From GCA-2718815 sp963578105 (GTDB lineage: Bacteria; Planctomycetota; Planctomycetia; Pirellulales; Pirellulaceae), in NCBI GenBank assembly GCA_963578105.1, contig CAUZBP010000009.1, forward strand, positions 27,556 through 91,555: a stretch of 64,000 bases of DNA, given 5' to 3'. Below the pieces are notes generated by a model, which saw only the letters and a program-made list of their open reading frames with translations, was not told where the DNA came from and did no database searches. Every line of letters begins with the position of its first letter. Position 1 is the first letter of the stretch. Positions 34,706 through 44,643 of this stretch are shown piece by piece. Made by a program: the position numbers and the translations under genes.

Positions 34706-36273
34706 CAGTGTTTGAAGTGTCGGGTATTGGTGAAAATCATAGACAATCGGTGCTTGTTACATGCGTCGATGACTTCCTGATCTCGCCGCGATCCCCCCGG
34801 TTGAATGATGGCTGCAATTCCGGCTTGGGCTGCCTGTTCGATGGAATCGGGAAACGGAAAAAAAGCATCGGACGCCAACACGGAATTACGGGCTCGTTCT
34901 TCCGCTTTGCGGATTGCAATTTCAACCGCGTCGACCCGGCTCATCTGTCCGGCTCCGGCTCCGATCATCGATTGCTGGCGAACAAGAACGATCGCGTTGG
35001 ATTTCACGTGTCGTACAACTGACCACGCAAATCGAAAATCCTGCAGTTGTTCCTCGTCAGGGATGATCTCTGTAACGACTTTCCATTGTGACTCATCATC
35101 AGGCTGGTCGTTTGCATCTTGAACCAGGACTCCTCCCGAGATAAAGCGGCATTCGGACTGGTGCGAGTTATTACTCAAAGTCCCTACTTGCACGAGACGG
35201 ACGTTGTTCTTCCATTTGGGTTTGGAGGTGAGAATCTCGAGTGCCGCCGGATCAAAGTCGGGCGCTACGATGGCTTCGACAAACAGTCCAGGTGTTGACA
35301 GATGTTTGGCGACGGCCGCATCGACAACCTGATTGAATCCCAGAATGGAACCGAAAGCGCTGACCGGGTCACCCGCCAAGGCTTTTGTTGTCGCTTCGAC
35401 CAGGTTGGATCCGCTGGCCGCACCACAGGGATTGTTATGTTTTACGACGGCCACCCCGGGAAGTGGCAATGATCGGGCGATGACCAGGGCGCTATCGAGA
35501 TCCAACAGGTTATTGTAGGACAGTTCCTTTCCATGAAGCTTTCTGGACGAAACGAGATTGACCCCACTTGGCTGCGAATCTGCGTAGAGAGCAGCTTGTT
35601 GGTGAGGATTCTCACCGTATCTCAGGATTGATTTCCGACGAAAAGACTTTTGAAAAGCAGTCGGAAATCGGTCCCTGGATTCCAGCTGATTAAAATAATC
35701 GCTGATGGCCTGGTCGTACCGGGCTGTGCTGGTGAAAGCGTCGCCAGCTAAACGCCGCCGCATGTCCAGCGTTGTGCTACCCTGCTCCTCAAGTTGTTCG
35801 AGGATGGCAGCGTATTGCTCAGGGTGGGTGGCGATCGTCACGAAGGCGTGGTTTTTAGCCGCCGCGCGGACCAGACTGGGTCCCCCGATGTCAATTTGTT
35901 CGATCGCTTCGCTCAGGGTGACGTCGTTACGCGCCACCGTATCCTCGAACGGATAAAGATTGACAACAATCAGATCGAAGCGCTGGATCTGGTGTTCCAG
36001 CAGTGCTGCCATATCATCCGGCCGGTCGTGGCGGCAAAGAATACCACCGAAGACTTTCGGATGGAGTGTCTTCAGCCGACCATCCATCATCTCCGGAAAA
36101 CCGGTATATTCTGCGATGTCATGAACCGTAATTCCGTGCCCCTCCAGGTGGCGTCCTGTTCCACCGGTGCTGAATATTTGCACTCCGGCGTCGGCCAGAC
36201 CACGTGCAAAATCTACTAGGCCCAGTTTATTACTAACACTAATGAGAGCGCGCTGCAGTAAGGGTGAATCCAT
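34705..36273 (-). CDS. purH: Bifunctional AICAR transformylase / IMP cyclohydrolase
   Basis: Last two steps of purine synthesis. N-terminal IMP cyclohydrolase domain (RALISVSNKLGLVDFARGL, ISTGGTGRHLEGHGI, GGILCRHDRPDD) and C-terminal transformylase (LRYGENPHQQAALY, HNNPCGAASGSNL, AFGSILGFNQVVD, SDAFFPFPD, IIQPGGSRRDQEVI). 522 residues from ATG 36273; the frame extends upstream to 36309, but the family N terminus fits 36273. First gene of purH - trpC. Confidence 0.97.
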   Translation of the reverse strand: MDSPLLQRALISVSNKLGLVDFARGLADAGVQIFSTGGTGRHLEGHGITVHDIAEYTGFPEMMDGRLKTLHPKVFGGILCRHDRPDDMAALLEHQIQRFDLIVVNLYPFEDTVARNDVTLSEAIEQIDIGGPSLVRAAAKNHAFVTIATHPEQYAAILEQLEEQGSTTLDMRRRLAGDAFTSTARYDQAISDYFNQLESRDRFPTAFQKSFRRKSILRYGENPHQQAALYADSQPSGVNLVSSRKLHGKELSYNNLLDLDSALVIARSLPLPGVAVVKHNNPCGAASGSNLVEATTKALAGDPVSAFGSILGFNQVVDAAVAKHLSTPGLFVEAIVAPDFDPAALEILTSKPKWKNNVRLVQVGTLSNNSHQSECRFISGGVLVQDANDQPDDESQWKVVTEIIPDEEQLQDFRFAWSVVRHVKSNAIVLVRQQSMIGAGAGQMSRVDAVEIAIRKAEERARNSVLASDAFFPFPDSIEQAAQAGIAAIIQPGGSRRDQEVIDACNKHRLSMIFTNTRHFKH

Positions 36274-36418
36274 AGAGTTGTGTTTAAGCTGGGATCCGTA
36301 GACGGTCAACCACCCCCCTGCTTGGTGATCCAGCGGTCCCCGCTCAAAGGTGGCCCCAGCTGACCTGCGAATTGGCGGTTAAACACCCTGTGCAGACTTC
36401 ATTTCCGTACAGCGCGTA

Positions 36419-37993
36419 TTACCCAAACGGGTCATCATCGTTGTCGAATCCAAAGGGATCTTCTTCGTCATTACCCCCGAAAGGATTCTCGTCGCCATCG
36501 TCTTCATCGCCAAAGGGGTCCGGTGAATCGCTTCCACCAAAAGGTTCTGGCTGTTCGAGAACCTCAGTTCCGCTCGAGCTTTCGCGCTCATCCTCCGTCC
36601 GCTTGGAATCGGTGGAAGGTGAGCCCTCCTTTGATTTTTCCCCAGCAGCGGACAATTCACCTTGATTTTCCAATCCAACATGGATCTGCGGCAAGAAGAG
36701 TTGGGGCTCTCGCAAGCAGTAAAGTGTCCCCGTTCCAGTCCCGACAAAGAGGCGATCCGTTTGCCAGTTAGAAAACTTCACGTCCAGTGGCGGAAACGAT
36801 GCAGCAGCTAATTGATGACCATGCGTGGCGTCTAAAACTACCAGCCGGGCTTGATCGTCGATTGCATAAACGCGTTTCTGGCTTATTGAAACAACTTGTT
36901 GGATCGAGGGCGCCTTCCACTGCTCGTCACCAGACTTCGCATCCAGGCAAATCAGGTCTCCTTCCGCCACGACGTAGATGCCCTGACGTACGGCGACCGG
37001 TGGTTGGAAGATCCCTTGCCCGGCAAAGTGACGCCACACCAGGTCTCCGTTCATTTCATCCAGAGCGTAGACAAAGCCGTTCTGAGCCGCAGCGAACAGG
37101 CGGTTGTTTCCCAGTGCGGCCGGGGAGGAGCGGAAAGCAGTGTCTGCTTCCAGTCGATAGTAGACTTCAGACTCGTGCGCAGATCCTACATAAAGATGTC
37201 CCCGGTCCGTGGTCCAACTGAAAGTTCGTGGTGTTGCAAACGGGGAAGAAGTTCCTCTTCCGGTGGACACGAAGGTCCAGGGATGTTTTTCAAGATCTTC
37301 CAGGAGATACGTTTCAACCAGACCGCTTTTCATGATGGTGCTCACCATGTGATCACTCAAGCCTGCCCCGGCTGCGGGCGCACTTTTCAGACGATGATTC
37401 CAAACAATGTATCCGGTATCTCGTTCCAGTAGATAAAGGGTTGAACCATTGATGACTGCCAGGAATTTGTCATTGGCTGCCGTTTTCTGAGTAGGGTAAT
37501 TTGGATTTCCCACGGTTTTTGACCACAGTGTTCGTCCTGTTTCTGCATCGATAGCATGAATCACACCTTGAGTGGTGGTCGCGTACAAAGTGATTTCCGG
37601 GACGTCGTGTTCTAGGTGTTCAGGTTGCCAGCCAGCTTCCTGAAAAGCAATAACTTTTCGCCGGGCAGCCTTCGCTGCGTCTTCCAAGCCGAGTGGAATT
37701 CCGTTCGGGTCAACGTCACGTTCGGAAATGAGAACTTTATGTTTGCCAACGTTGATTTCATGTACGTGAAAGTGGACCCGGGAACTTACGTGTTGCGTCA
37801 AATGCCGTAGTCGCGAAGTGCTGAAATCAACCGCCACATGCGTCGACCAGGCCAACTCCAGCCCCGCTGTTTGGACGACTCGTCGCGACAAGTGGGCAGC
37901 CTCAAGAGGAGCGAGTTGAAAGAATTCACTAATGGCAACGAAAAAAATTGCAATTGTGACAACGGGGTATGACACTTTGTTTTGCGTACTCAA
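36419..37993 (-). CDS. Secreted PQQ-type beta-propeller with acidic DPFG-repeat tail
   Basis: 524 residues. Signal peptide or anchor at about 11-33, then a linker and, from about 130 to 440, beta-propeller blades of PQQ_2/BamB type (IHAIDAETGRTLWSK, YLLERDTGYIVWNHR, VYALDEMNGDLVWRH, LICLDAKSGDEQWKA). The last 70 residues are Glu/Ser/Asp-rich and carry five spaced PFG motifs (EPFGG, DPFGDEDD, NPFGGNDEE, DPFGFDND, DPFG-end). Acidic tails with repeated DPFG/NPFG are common in planctomycete proteins; their role is unknown. A scaffold or interaction role is inferred. Confidence 0.87.
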   Translation of the reverse strand: MSTQNKVSYPVVTIAIFFVAISEFFQLAPLEAAHLSRRVVQTAGLELAWSTHVAVDFSTSRLRHLTQHVSSRVHFHVHEINVGKHKVLISERDVDPNGIPLGLEDAAKAARRKVIAFQEAGWQPEHLEHDVPEITLYATTTQGVIHAIDAETGRTLWSKTVGNPNYPTQKTAANDKFLAVINGSTLYLLERDTGYIVWNHRLKSAPAAGAGLSDHMVSTIMKSGLVETYLLEDLEKHPWTFVSTGRGTSSPFATPRTFSWTTDRGHLYVGSAHESEVYYRLEADTAFRSSPAALGNNRLFAAAQNGFVYALDEMNGDLVWRHFAGQGIFQPPVAVRQGIYVVAEGDLICLDAKSGDEQWKAPSIQQVVSISQKRVYAIDDQARLVVLDATHGHQLAAASFPPLDVKFSNWQTDRLFVGTGTGTLYCLREPQLFLPQIHVGLENQGELSAAGEKSKEGSPSTDSKRTEDERESSSGTEVLEQPEPFGGSDSPDPFGDEDDGDENPFGGNDEEDPFGFDNDDDPFG

Positions 37994-38394
37994 CTTGGCG
38001 CTCCACGGATCTGATATGAAATTCTGTCAGGGCAATGCACTCGTTTCATTTTAATTCATGTAGTATCTTTTTGCATCTTGGACCGCACCATTTTCCTGAA
38101 AAGGTGCTGGGATGGGAACGAAATCCCCTGTCTACAGGTGATTTTCTGATGTTGTCATCTGGCAGGAGGATGGATGTTAAGCAGAAAGTATGCACGGATG
38201 GTTCATCTGGTGTTGGTAGTCCAGCGAGCATGGTCGGTATCTGGACCAGCGGGACCGCTTGTAGATGTCGTCGGACTTGCCGTCGAATTGTGATGATTAG
38301 AAACTACGGATAAATTGGAAGAACGAAACTGCCAAGGCGACGTCGGAGGCCGGCAGTTGGGCACGTGGCGTGTGGAAAGAGGATTGCCTGTACG
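37994..38394. other. Divergent intergenic region with a possible small ORF
   Basis: About 400 bases between the divergent propeller gene and the 1325-residue orphan. A perfect AGGAGG at 38164-38169 precedes ATG 38174 (frame of 39 codons, slightly hydrophobic peptide) and ATG 38170 (46 codons). Neither is recognisable, so neither is called as a gene. Confidence 0.4.
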
Positions 38395-41300
38395 ATGGCA
38401 TCAGCAGAATACGAAACTCGCGGAATGATTCAAAATGTACTTGGTTATGCAAACTTTTCCTCCGGAGTATCGGATCCTCAATTCCTACAAGATTTGAACC
38501 ATCTTTACGCCCAGGTGGAGGACATTAGCAACAAGTCATCCTTAGATGAGTCCAAATCGAACTGGTTGGCAGTGCGCCAGCAACTGGAACAGTTACTGGA
38601 GGAATTGACGCGATCAAATCCCACATTTTCCAATGCGGATCAGGCGCGTGCCGTGATTGGATTAGTCTTTGATAAATTCTTTCCGATTTATATCGAGTAT
38701 CACGAAGACCTTTTGTTTCATCACACCGAAAGGACTCTTTTTCGTCCGTTGTTTGTGGGACGAATCTTCGAGGCGATTCTGAGGGCGGGGGGCCCCTGGA
38801 AAGATGTTGATCGAATTTGCCGCGAGGCCCTCACCTGTTTGAATGATTATGTCGGGCATCGGCCCGTAGCCACGTTGGAGAATCGAAAGCTGGAACCCTA
38901 CGAACACGAATGGGTTCGGCCGATTCCAATCTATATCCAGGGCGCGTGTATCGAACATGGTCGATATCAGGAACTTGTCGCACGCTCGCTCGAATTGCTC
39001 GATGCTACGGATGAAACCATTCTCAGGGAGGCATGTTTTGACCTCCAGCAGATGGAAGAATTGGCCATCGACCCGCGTGGTTGTGATTTTGATCATCCAG
39101 CTGGCAAGAGGCCGAATTACTTGTTCGGCCATTGGGACGAACACCAGATAGATCAACGCGGTAACTATTGTCGATTTGTACTTCGCGACGTGACACTTGA
39201 CTCGCTCATGTCCCGTGTCGAGAACCCAGGAGAGGTCTCGTCTGACGAATTGTTGAGTGAGGCCGCCACCGTATTGGCGGGCACCATTTTAATGGCATCA
39301 GGGATTAGTGGAAACGGACCGGGTGCTCATGATTCGACTACAACTCTGGGCACGTTACTTCCCCAGGTTGCTGCTTTTCGAGATCGTTTCTACGAGCAAC
39401 AATTACAGCAACTGAAGAGTCACCATCGGCAGCGGCTGGAAATTGAAATGCAACAGCGGCGACAGCCGTTTGGGGGAGCACGTCAAGACTTGAACTCGCG
39501 CTTGTCGCGGCGCAGGGCACTGCAGTTACAACACGTTTATCTTGCCAAGCTCTTCGCTCGCATGGGATATCCCGAGGCATCTACAAGACAAACCATGGTC
39601 GTGCCGGTATCTTCGGCACGAATGATGTGCCAAATCGATTGCGAATTGATGGCCACCAAACGTTCGCTATCGCGAGAACGTTTGTCACCCGCACTGGACC
39701 ACTTGAACCACGCTTCTGCCATTCTGCGGCGTGCCATCGGGTGCGGAGCCGTTATCGATCCGTGGAATATTCTTGGATTTGGGGCAAACTACTCGTTGTT
39801 TCCAGCTCTTGAAAACAGCATTCATGACGTGCGGGCCGACGAGTTGATTGATCTGATGCGACAGTTTTTTGCGCTGTATGGCCGTCTGTGGAGTGAAGCA
39901 GCAGCACAAAACGACCAGGCACTCTGTAAAAACATTGCTGACGATTTTCAAAAAATGACAGATTGGTGGCATCCTTTTGCAGTTCATGAAGTCAGTAGTG
40001 TTGATGGTTTTAAAAGCCAGCAAGTCTACGTGGCTGCGGAGCGAGCTTCCCATGCATTGGGATTGTGGCACCAGGGGGGCGCATCCACGGGGGATATAGG
40101 TTTTTGGGCGCCGCATGCCGAAGTGTTTGATTCGGCCCAGGCATTTTCTAGAGTCGTGAGCGCTTTGCTCGATCGGGACGACTGTGTAGCTTCAATGTCG
40201 CTTCTTGTTTACTGGTTGAGTCAGGCGAGTCGCGTGGGACTCGAGCAGGGTGAGGAATCGTTTCATGCATTGGCTTTCCGTTGGCTAGGGCAAGTCAAGC
40301 AGTCCGCTACCACTGCCGATGATCGTTGGCGGATGATCCAAAAGTTTTTTGATTACCTGGAAGCAAACGCGAACGAATACTGGGAAGTACCGGAATTTGA
40401 TTTAGCAACGGAGATGCCTACGACGGAAAAGCGTGATACGGATATTTCTACTGACCCGGAGAATGCGGACCATGATCAAGAAGAGGGTCTTTATCAAGCA
40501 GCCTATGAAGAAGTTGTATTTCGCGATTCCACGGACGATGGAATGGAGGGTTCGATCTACGATCCTGACCACTCGACAGAAGTTGAGTTGGATGAACGCT
40601 CACGCCATTTGGCCGATCGATTGAAATTCATCGAGGGCATATCCCACCTCTGGAAGTCGGCAGCCTGGGGAAAGGATGAGCTGTCGGAAGAGACGAGTGT
40701 TGAACGAATCTCTAGCTTGCGACAGTGGTTCAAAAACATTCTTAACAAGCGAAAAGGACTTCTTCGATTGATTCATAGTGTCCATCGTTTTTCGATACCG
40801 ACTCCTTCGCTGAGTCAGGAGTCGATGCTGCAATACGACCACCAACGGCTGCTCAAGGAGATGCTGCTCGAAACCGCTATAAAAACCTGTGTCGAAACGT
40901 GTGACGCCACTCGTTTTGTATTGGCAGCTCTGATTGCTGCCGACGCCTCTCCTCTCGATTCGCTCGAACAAGATGATTTGGAGTTGTTGAATGTGGCCGA
41001 AATCAAGGGGGCGCAAATTGCAAGTACCGTTTTGCTGGGAAAGGGTGACCAGGTCGAGGCCCAGTGGGACGAGTTCATCACGATACTCAAAGATCAAACA
41101 TTACTCTATGTTCCTCTCGCCCGCCGGGGAGATCCTCGCAAGATTGTTGTGGCGCGGATGCACCAGCGACTGATCGGAAACCTGTTGTGTTGGTTGCCTC
41201 GCCTGGGGTTCTTACGCATCACCTGTCAATTGGTGGAAATTGCTCGACAGATGGAACGGAACCAACCGGCTGGTAGGTCAGCCGTGACGGAATTTGATTC

Positions 41301-42372
41301 ACTTTTTGATGTGGGACTGCGCGCGCTGGTTGAATCCATTGTCAATTCGTCGAAGACATGGAACTCTCAGGTTGACGACGACGAAACCCTTGTGGCTTCC
41401 CTCGAAAATTTAACCCAATTGATGCTGCGTAGCTGGCTGTCTCACAGTAGAACTTTAAGACTTTCGGTTCTGGAACGCGTCACCGACAGTAAAGCCTGGG
41501 ATACGCTTGTCGAATTCATTCAGCAGTATGGCCGAGATTTGTTCACGCAAGGATTTCTTGGGTTGGGGAACCTGAGGGCCATTATGCATCAAGGTCCAGG
41601 CCGCTGGCTCGATCGTCTGGTGGAAGGAGCTCAGGACACGGAGCTACTGTTGGTTAGGGATTTAGATCGAGGTGTTCATCGCGACCAGGCTGTCGAGTGT
41701 TTAACCATTGCCATCGAGGCGGTCGCCGAGAACTACGGCGAGTATCGCGATTACAACAGCAGTACTATCCAATCAGACCGTGGCGAAATGCTGTACACAC
41801 TGCTAGACTTCTTGCGGCTGCGGGTCGAATACGACCGCGTGACTTGGAATCTCAGGCCAGTCGTGCTAGCCCACGAAATTTTAGTAAGTCATCAACGAAA
41901 TTTAGATGCGGAAATCTGGCGACGAGCCCTGGCGGAGCGGACCCAAGAGCGAGCTCAGGTATTTCTGAATCGTGTTACGGAGTTGCAGGAAAAACACGCC
42001 ATGCAGATGCCGACCGTGGTTGATCGTTTAAAAGGCAGGTTCATGAAACCCTTGGTCATTGACCGCTTACGAGCTTTGATTGGACCGGCAATTCAAGAGT
42101 CCACTGCAACAGAATGTCAGACGTCTTTTGATTTGCTGGAACAGGAGATTCTGGCACTGGCCGAGGAACCTTCCGGGGTTGGTTTGGACGTTCCTGAGTG
42201 GCTCGTCGAGTTGAATGACGAAGTCGAGAGAGTTCAGGCGGGCCTGCTGCGCGGCTCCGGTGCGTCTGAGATGGATTCCCTTATTGAGAATGTCATTCTC
42301 TCCTACGCTGAAATTCAGCAGCAACTCAGTGAGGGCTTGAATGCAACCACGGATGACGAAGGAGAGGAGTGA
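38395..42372 (+). CDS. Very large soluble orphan protein
   Basis: About 1325 residues with no recognised family, no signal peptide and no membrane segment. Predicted mainly helical, with many Leu-rich amphipathic segments suggestive of a helical-repeat or scaffold protein, acidic patches (about 675-735, DTDISTDPENADHDQEEG) and an acidic C-terminal end. No ATPase, kinase or nuclease motif was found. ATG 38395 is used; the frame stays open to 38365. Coding composition is typical of the neighbours, so it does not look recently acquired. It stands alone and is convergent with hemW. Confidence 0.8.
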   Translation: MASAEYETRGMIQNVLGYANFSSGVSDPQFLQDLNHLYAQVEDISNKSSLDESKSNWLAVRQQLEQLLEELTRSNPTFSNADQARAVIGLVFDKFFPIYIEYHEDLLFHHTERTLFRPLFVGRIFEAILRAGGPWKDVDRICREALTCLNDYVGHRPVATLENRKLEPYEHEWVRPIPIYIQGACIEHGRYQELVARSLELLDATDETILREACFDLQQMEELAIDPRGCDFDHPAGKRPNYLFGHWDEHQIDQRGNYCRFVLRDVTLDSLMSRVENPGEVSSDELLSEAATVLAGTILMASGISGNGPGAHDSTTTLGTLLPQVAAFRDRFYEQQLQQLKSHHRQRLEIEMQQRRQPFGGARQDLNSRLSRRRALQLQHVYLAKLFARMGYPEASTRQTMVVPVSSARMMCQIDCELMATKRSLSRERLSPALDHLNHASAILRRAIGCGAVIDPWNILGFGANYSLFPALENSIHDVRADELIDLMRQFFALYGRLWSEAAAQNDQALCKNIADDFQKMTDWWHPFAVHEVSSVDGFKSQQVYVAAERASHALGLWHQGGASTGDIGFWAPHAEVFDSAQAFSRVVSALLDRDDCVASMSLLVYWLSQASRVGLEQGEESFHALAFRWLGQVKQSATTADDRWRMIQKFFDYLEANANEYWEVPEFDLATEMPTTEKRDTDISTDPENADHDQEEGLYQAAYEEVVFRDSTDDGMEGSIYDPDHSTEVELDERSRHLADRLKFIEGISHLWKSAAWGKDELSEETSVERISSLRQWFKNILNKRKGLLRLIHSVHRFSIPTPSLSQESMLQYDHQRLLKEMLLETAIKTCVETCDATRFVLAALIAADASPLDSLEQDDLELLNVAEIKGAQIASTVLLGKGDQVEAQWDEFITILKDQTLLYVPLARRGDPRKIVVARMHQRLIGNLLCWLPRLGFLRITCQLVEIARQMERNQPAGRSAVTEFDSLFDVGLRALVESIVNSSKTWNSQVDDDETLVASLENLTQLMLRSWLSHSRTLRLSVLERVTDSKAWDTLVEFIQQYGRDLFTQGFLGLGNLRAIMHQGPGRWLDRLVEGAQDTELLLVRDLDRGVHRDQAVECLTIAIEAVAENYGEYRDYNSSTIQSDRGEMLYTLLDFLRLRVEYDRVTWNLRPVVLAHEILVSHQRNLDAEIWRRALAERTQERAQVFLNRVTELQEKHAMQMPTVVDRLKGRFMKPLVIDRLRALIGPAIQESTATECQTSFDLLEQEILALAEEPSGVGLDVPEWLVELNDEVERVQAGLLRGSGASEMDSLIENVILSYAEIQQQLSEGLNATTDDEGEE

Positions 42373-42574
42373 TTGGTGCCTTTGCAGGTCCGGGCATTCG
42401 GGTCATTCCCGGTACGTCGGTGAAGTTGCGACGTTTGAGATTTGTGTTGCCTACTTTTGACTCGAGTTTTACATTTGCGGACACGTTGTTATGATTCAAG
42501 GATTCCAGACAAGTCGCTTATTGTGAAACCGCGAATCGACTACAGTTGAGTGAGGTAGAGCACACTTGCTTTGA

Positions 42575-43726
42575 TTACAAAAATTCGGGCCACAGGGAAT
42601 CGCTTACCATCAAACCCTCGCGGGTCAAGCGAAGTCGGTTCTGCACCCATTCTAGCAGCCCCAATTTCAAAAAGGTCTCAAGTGGTGCTGCGATCAACCC
42701 TTCGATGGTAAATCCAGTGTTCTGATGAAATTCGTGACGATCGACGCCGGCTAATCTTCTCAGACCGAACACGAGTTGTTCACGTGCCGCGTCTTCAGGT
42801 GCCAACTGTTCTCGTTCGGCGACCGGAGAATTTCCATTTAATACCAGCCTCAAGTAGTTCACGACACTGCGGTGATTCGTTTCGCGTAACCCATTAACAA
42901 AACGTGAGGCACCAGCCCCCGCCGCGTAGTACTCAGCACCCGACCAATAGACTTCGTTGTGCCTGCACCGATGGTGTGGGCGAGCGAAATTTGAAATTTC
43001 GTAATGTTCCAAACCGGCTGCCGTCAGGTGGTCGATAGCCAACTCGAACATTTCGCGTTCTGTCTCTTCTGCAATCTTCTGGATTTGACCTCGCTGCAGA
43101 CGGTTCCAGAAGCGAGTTCCTTTTTCGTAGGTCAAACCGTAAGTCGAAAGGTGGTTGGGGCAGAGCGCCAGGGCCCCCTGGAGGTCTTGTGACCAATCTG
43201 TGAGAGATTCGTTGGGCAAGCCAAAGATCAAATCGAGAGATACGGAAGCGATTCGGGTACGGGCTACTTCCACCGCCTGATGGATTTTGGCAGCGTCATG
43301 ATCTCGCTCCAACGTTTTTAACTTGTGTAATTGGAACGACTGGGCACCCAGGCTGAGACGATTGACTCCCCAGTCAGCCAAAAGGTCAATTGTTTCAGTT
43401 TCGACATCAGCCGGATTGGCCTCGACGCTAAATTCACCCCCCTCCGCTAGTGGAAACCAGGTCAGCGCAAGTTCCAGCAGCGAGCGCAGTTCGTTTGTGT
43501 TGAGTTGCGTTGGAGTCCCGCCACCCAGAAACAAAGTGTCCACGGGACGTGGAAACTTCAATTCCAGGAGCTCACAGCGGAGGGCCTGCAGGTAGTTGTC
43601 GATCAAATCGCCGCGACCGGCAATGACCGTAAAGTTGCAGTAGCCGCAGTGATGCGCGCAGAAAGGAACGTGAACATAAGCCGATCGTGGAACGTTCCAT
43701 GTTGCGGAAGGCGTCGCTACAACCAT
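42575..43726 (-). CDS. hemW: HemW-like radical SAM protein
   Basis: 383 residues; coproporphyrinogen-III-oxidase-like radical SAM protein, better viewed as the heme chaperone HemW. The 4Fe-4S/SAM motif is CAHHCGYC near the N terminus in AYVHVPFCAHHCGYCNF, followed by TLFLGGGTPTQL, SVEANPADV, NRLSLGAQSF, SLDLIFGLPNES and HYEISNFARPHHRCRHN. Its ATG overlaps the MBL gene stop by 10 bases, so the two are coupled. Confidence 0.93.
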   Translation of the reverse strand: MVVATPSATWNVPRSAYVHVPFCAHHCGYCNFTVIAGRGDLIDNYLQALRCELLELKFPRPVDTLFLGGGTPTQLNTNELRSLLELALTWFPLAEGGEFSVEANPADVETETIDLLADWGVNRLSLGAQSFQLHKLKTLERDHDAAKIHQAVEVARTRIASVSLDLIFGLPNESLTDWSQDLQGALALCPNHLSTYGLTYEKGTRFWNRLQRGQIQKIAEETEREMFELAIDHLTAAGLEHYEISNFARPHHRCRHNEVYWSGAEYYAAGAGASRFVNGLRETNHRSVVNYLRLVLNGNSPVAEREQLAPEDAAREQLVFGLRRLAGVDRHEFHQNTGFTIEGLIAAPLETFLKLGLLEWVQNRLRLTREGLMVSDSLWPEFL

Positions 43727-44556
43727 AGATTCAAGCGTCCACCCAGCATATCCGGCAATTTCTTTTCGACAGCGCTTTGGATCTGTTTCACGTGATATCG
43801 CGTGCTGAAATGTGACGCGATCACCAATTTGTTTTTAAATTGATTCTGTCGACTCACTACATCGTCGAGATGGATGTGTCCTAGCTTGTGGATTTTTTCC
43901 CGACGGTGTCCTGGTGCAATAAACGTCATTTCCATGATCAGGACCTCTGCTTCGTACATTACCGGACAGCTATCGAGTCCCTCCGGTGCGCTGTCTCCCA
44001 GATAGGCAAGACGCGGCATACGTCGTTCCGTGGTGACCTCCTTGCCAGACAGACGTAGGTCCCGGATCTGATCTCCCGACAGGTCCTGGTATTCATCCTT
44101 CAGCTTGCGTCGTCGTTCCCATACAACAAAACCAAGCGAGGGCACGGTGTGTTTTGTGGCCACGACAGTAACAACCAATTCGCGAGACAGCTCAATTTCT
44201 GCTCCGGGGCCAATTCCAATGAGCTTGCAGGGCAGGCGACCCCGGTCCATTTGAGAAAAAGCCCGCAAAACCCGCTGTGCGTTTTCGACAGCGTGTTCTG
44301 GAAGATAAATCGTGGGAGGTTCCATCTTCATCATCCGCCGCCGCGCAATGTAGATTGGCAGGGCGGCAATATGATCCAGATGAGTGTGCGAGACGAACCA
44401 GGTTGGTGTACCCATGAAGGACCAGGGTTGAGCCCCCAGGTCGAATCCCAGTTTGAATTCGGGGATGCGCCAGTAGGTTTGAACCGCCGCACGCGAATAG
44501 CCTTCGATGGTGAACTCTTTGTAAGTTACAGTTTTTACAGGTAGGTTCTTCAACAT
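43717..44556 (-). CDS. Metallo-beta-lactamase-fold hydrolase, RNase Z-like
   Basis: About 279 residues. Metal motif HTHLDHIAALP, then ATKHTVPSLGFVV (third His), LAYLGDSAPEGL (Asp) and KLGHIHLDDV / VIASHFSTRYH (C-terminal His). This order fits tRNase Z-type or related MBL enzymes, but the long-form exosite is not obvious, so substrate is open. ATG 44556 fits the family N terminus (KTVTYKEFTIEGYSRA); a TTG at 44610 in frame is an alternative. Downstream of scpA and overlapping hemW. Confidence 0.82.
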   Translation of the reverse strand: MLKNLPVKTVTYKEFTIEGYSRAAVQTYWRIPEFKLGFDLGAQPWSFMGTPTWFVSHTHLDHIAALPIYIARRRMMKMEPPTIYLPEHAVENAQRVLRAFSQMDRGRLPCKLIGIGPGAEIELSRELVVTVVATKHTVPSLGFVVWERRRKLKDEYQDLSGDQIRDLRLSGKEVTTERRMPRLAYLGDSAPEGLDSCPVMYEAEVLIMEMTFIAPGHRREKIHKLGHIHLDDVVSRQNQFKNKLVIASHFSTRYHVKQIQSAVEKKLPDMLGGRLNLWL

Positions 44557-44643
44557 GTTGCATAGAAACGCTCGGACCAATGAAACGGCATCTTGCGACA
44601 ATGTGATCAATCTTCACGGGCAAGCAATGCTGCTGCAATCAAT

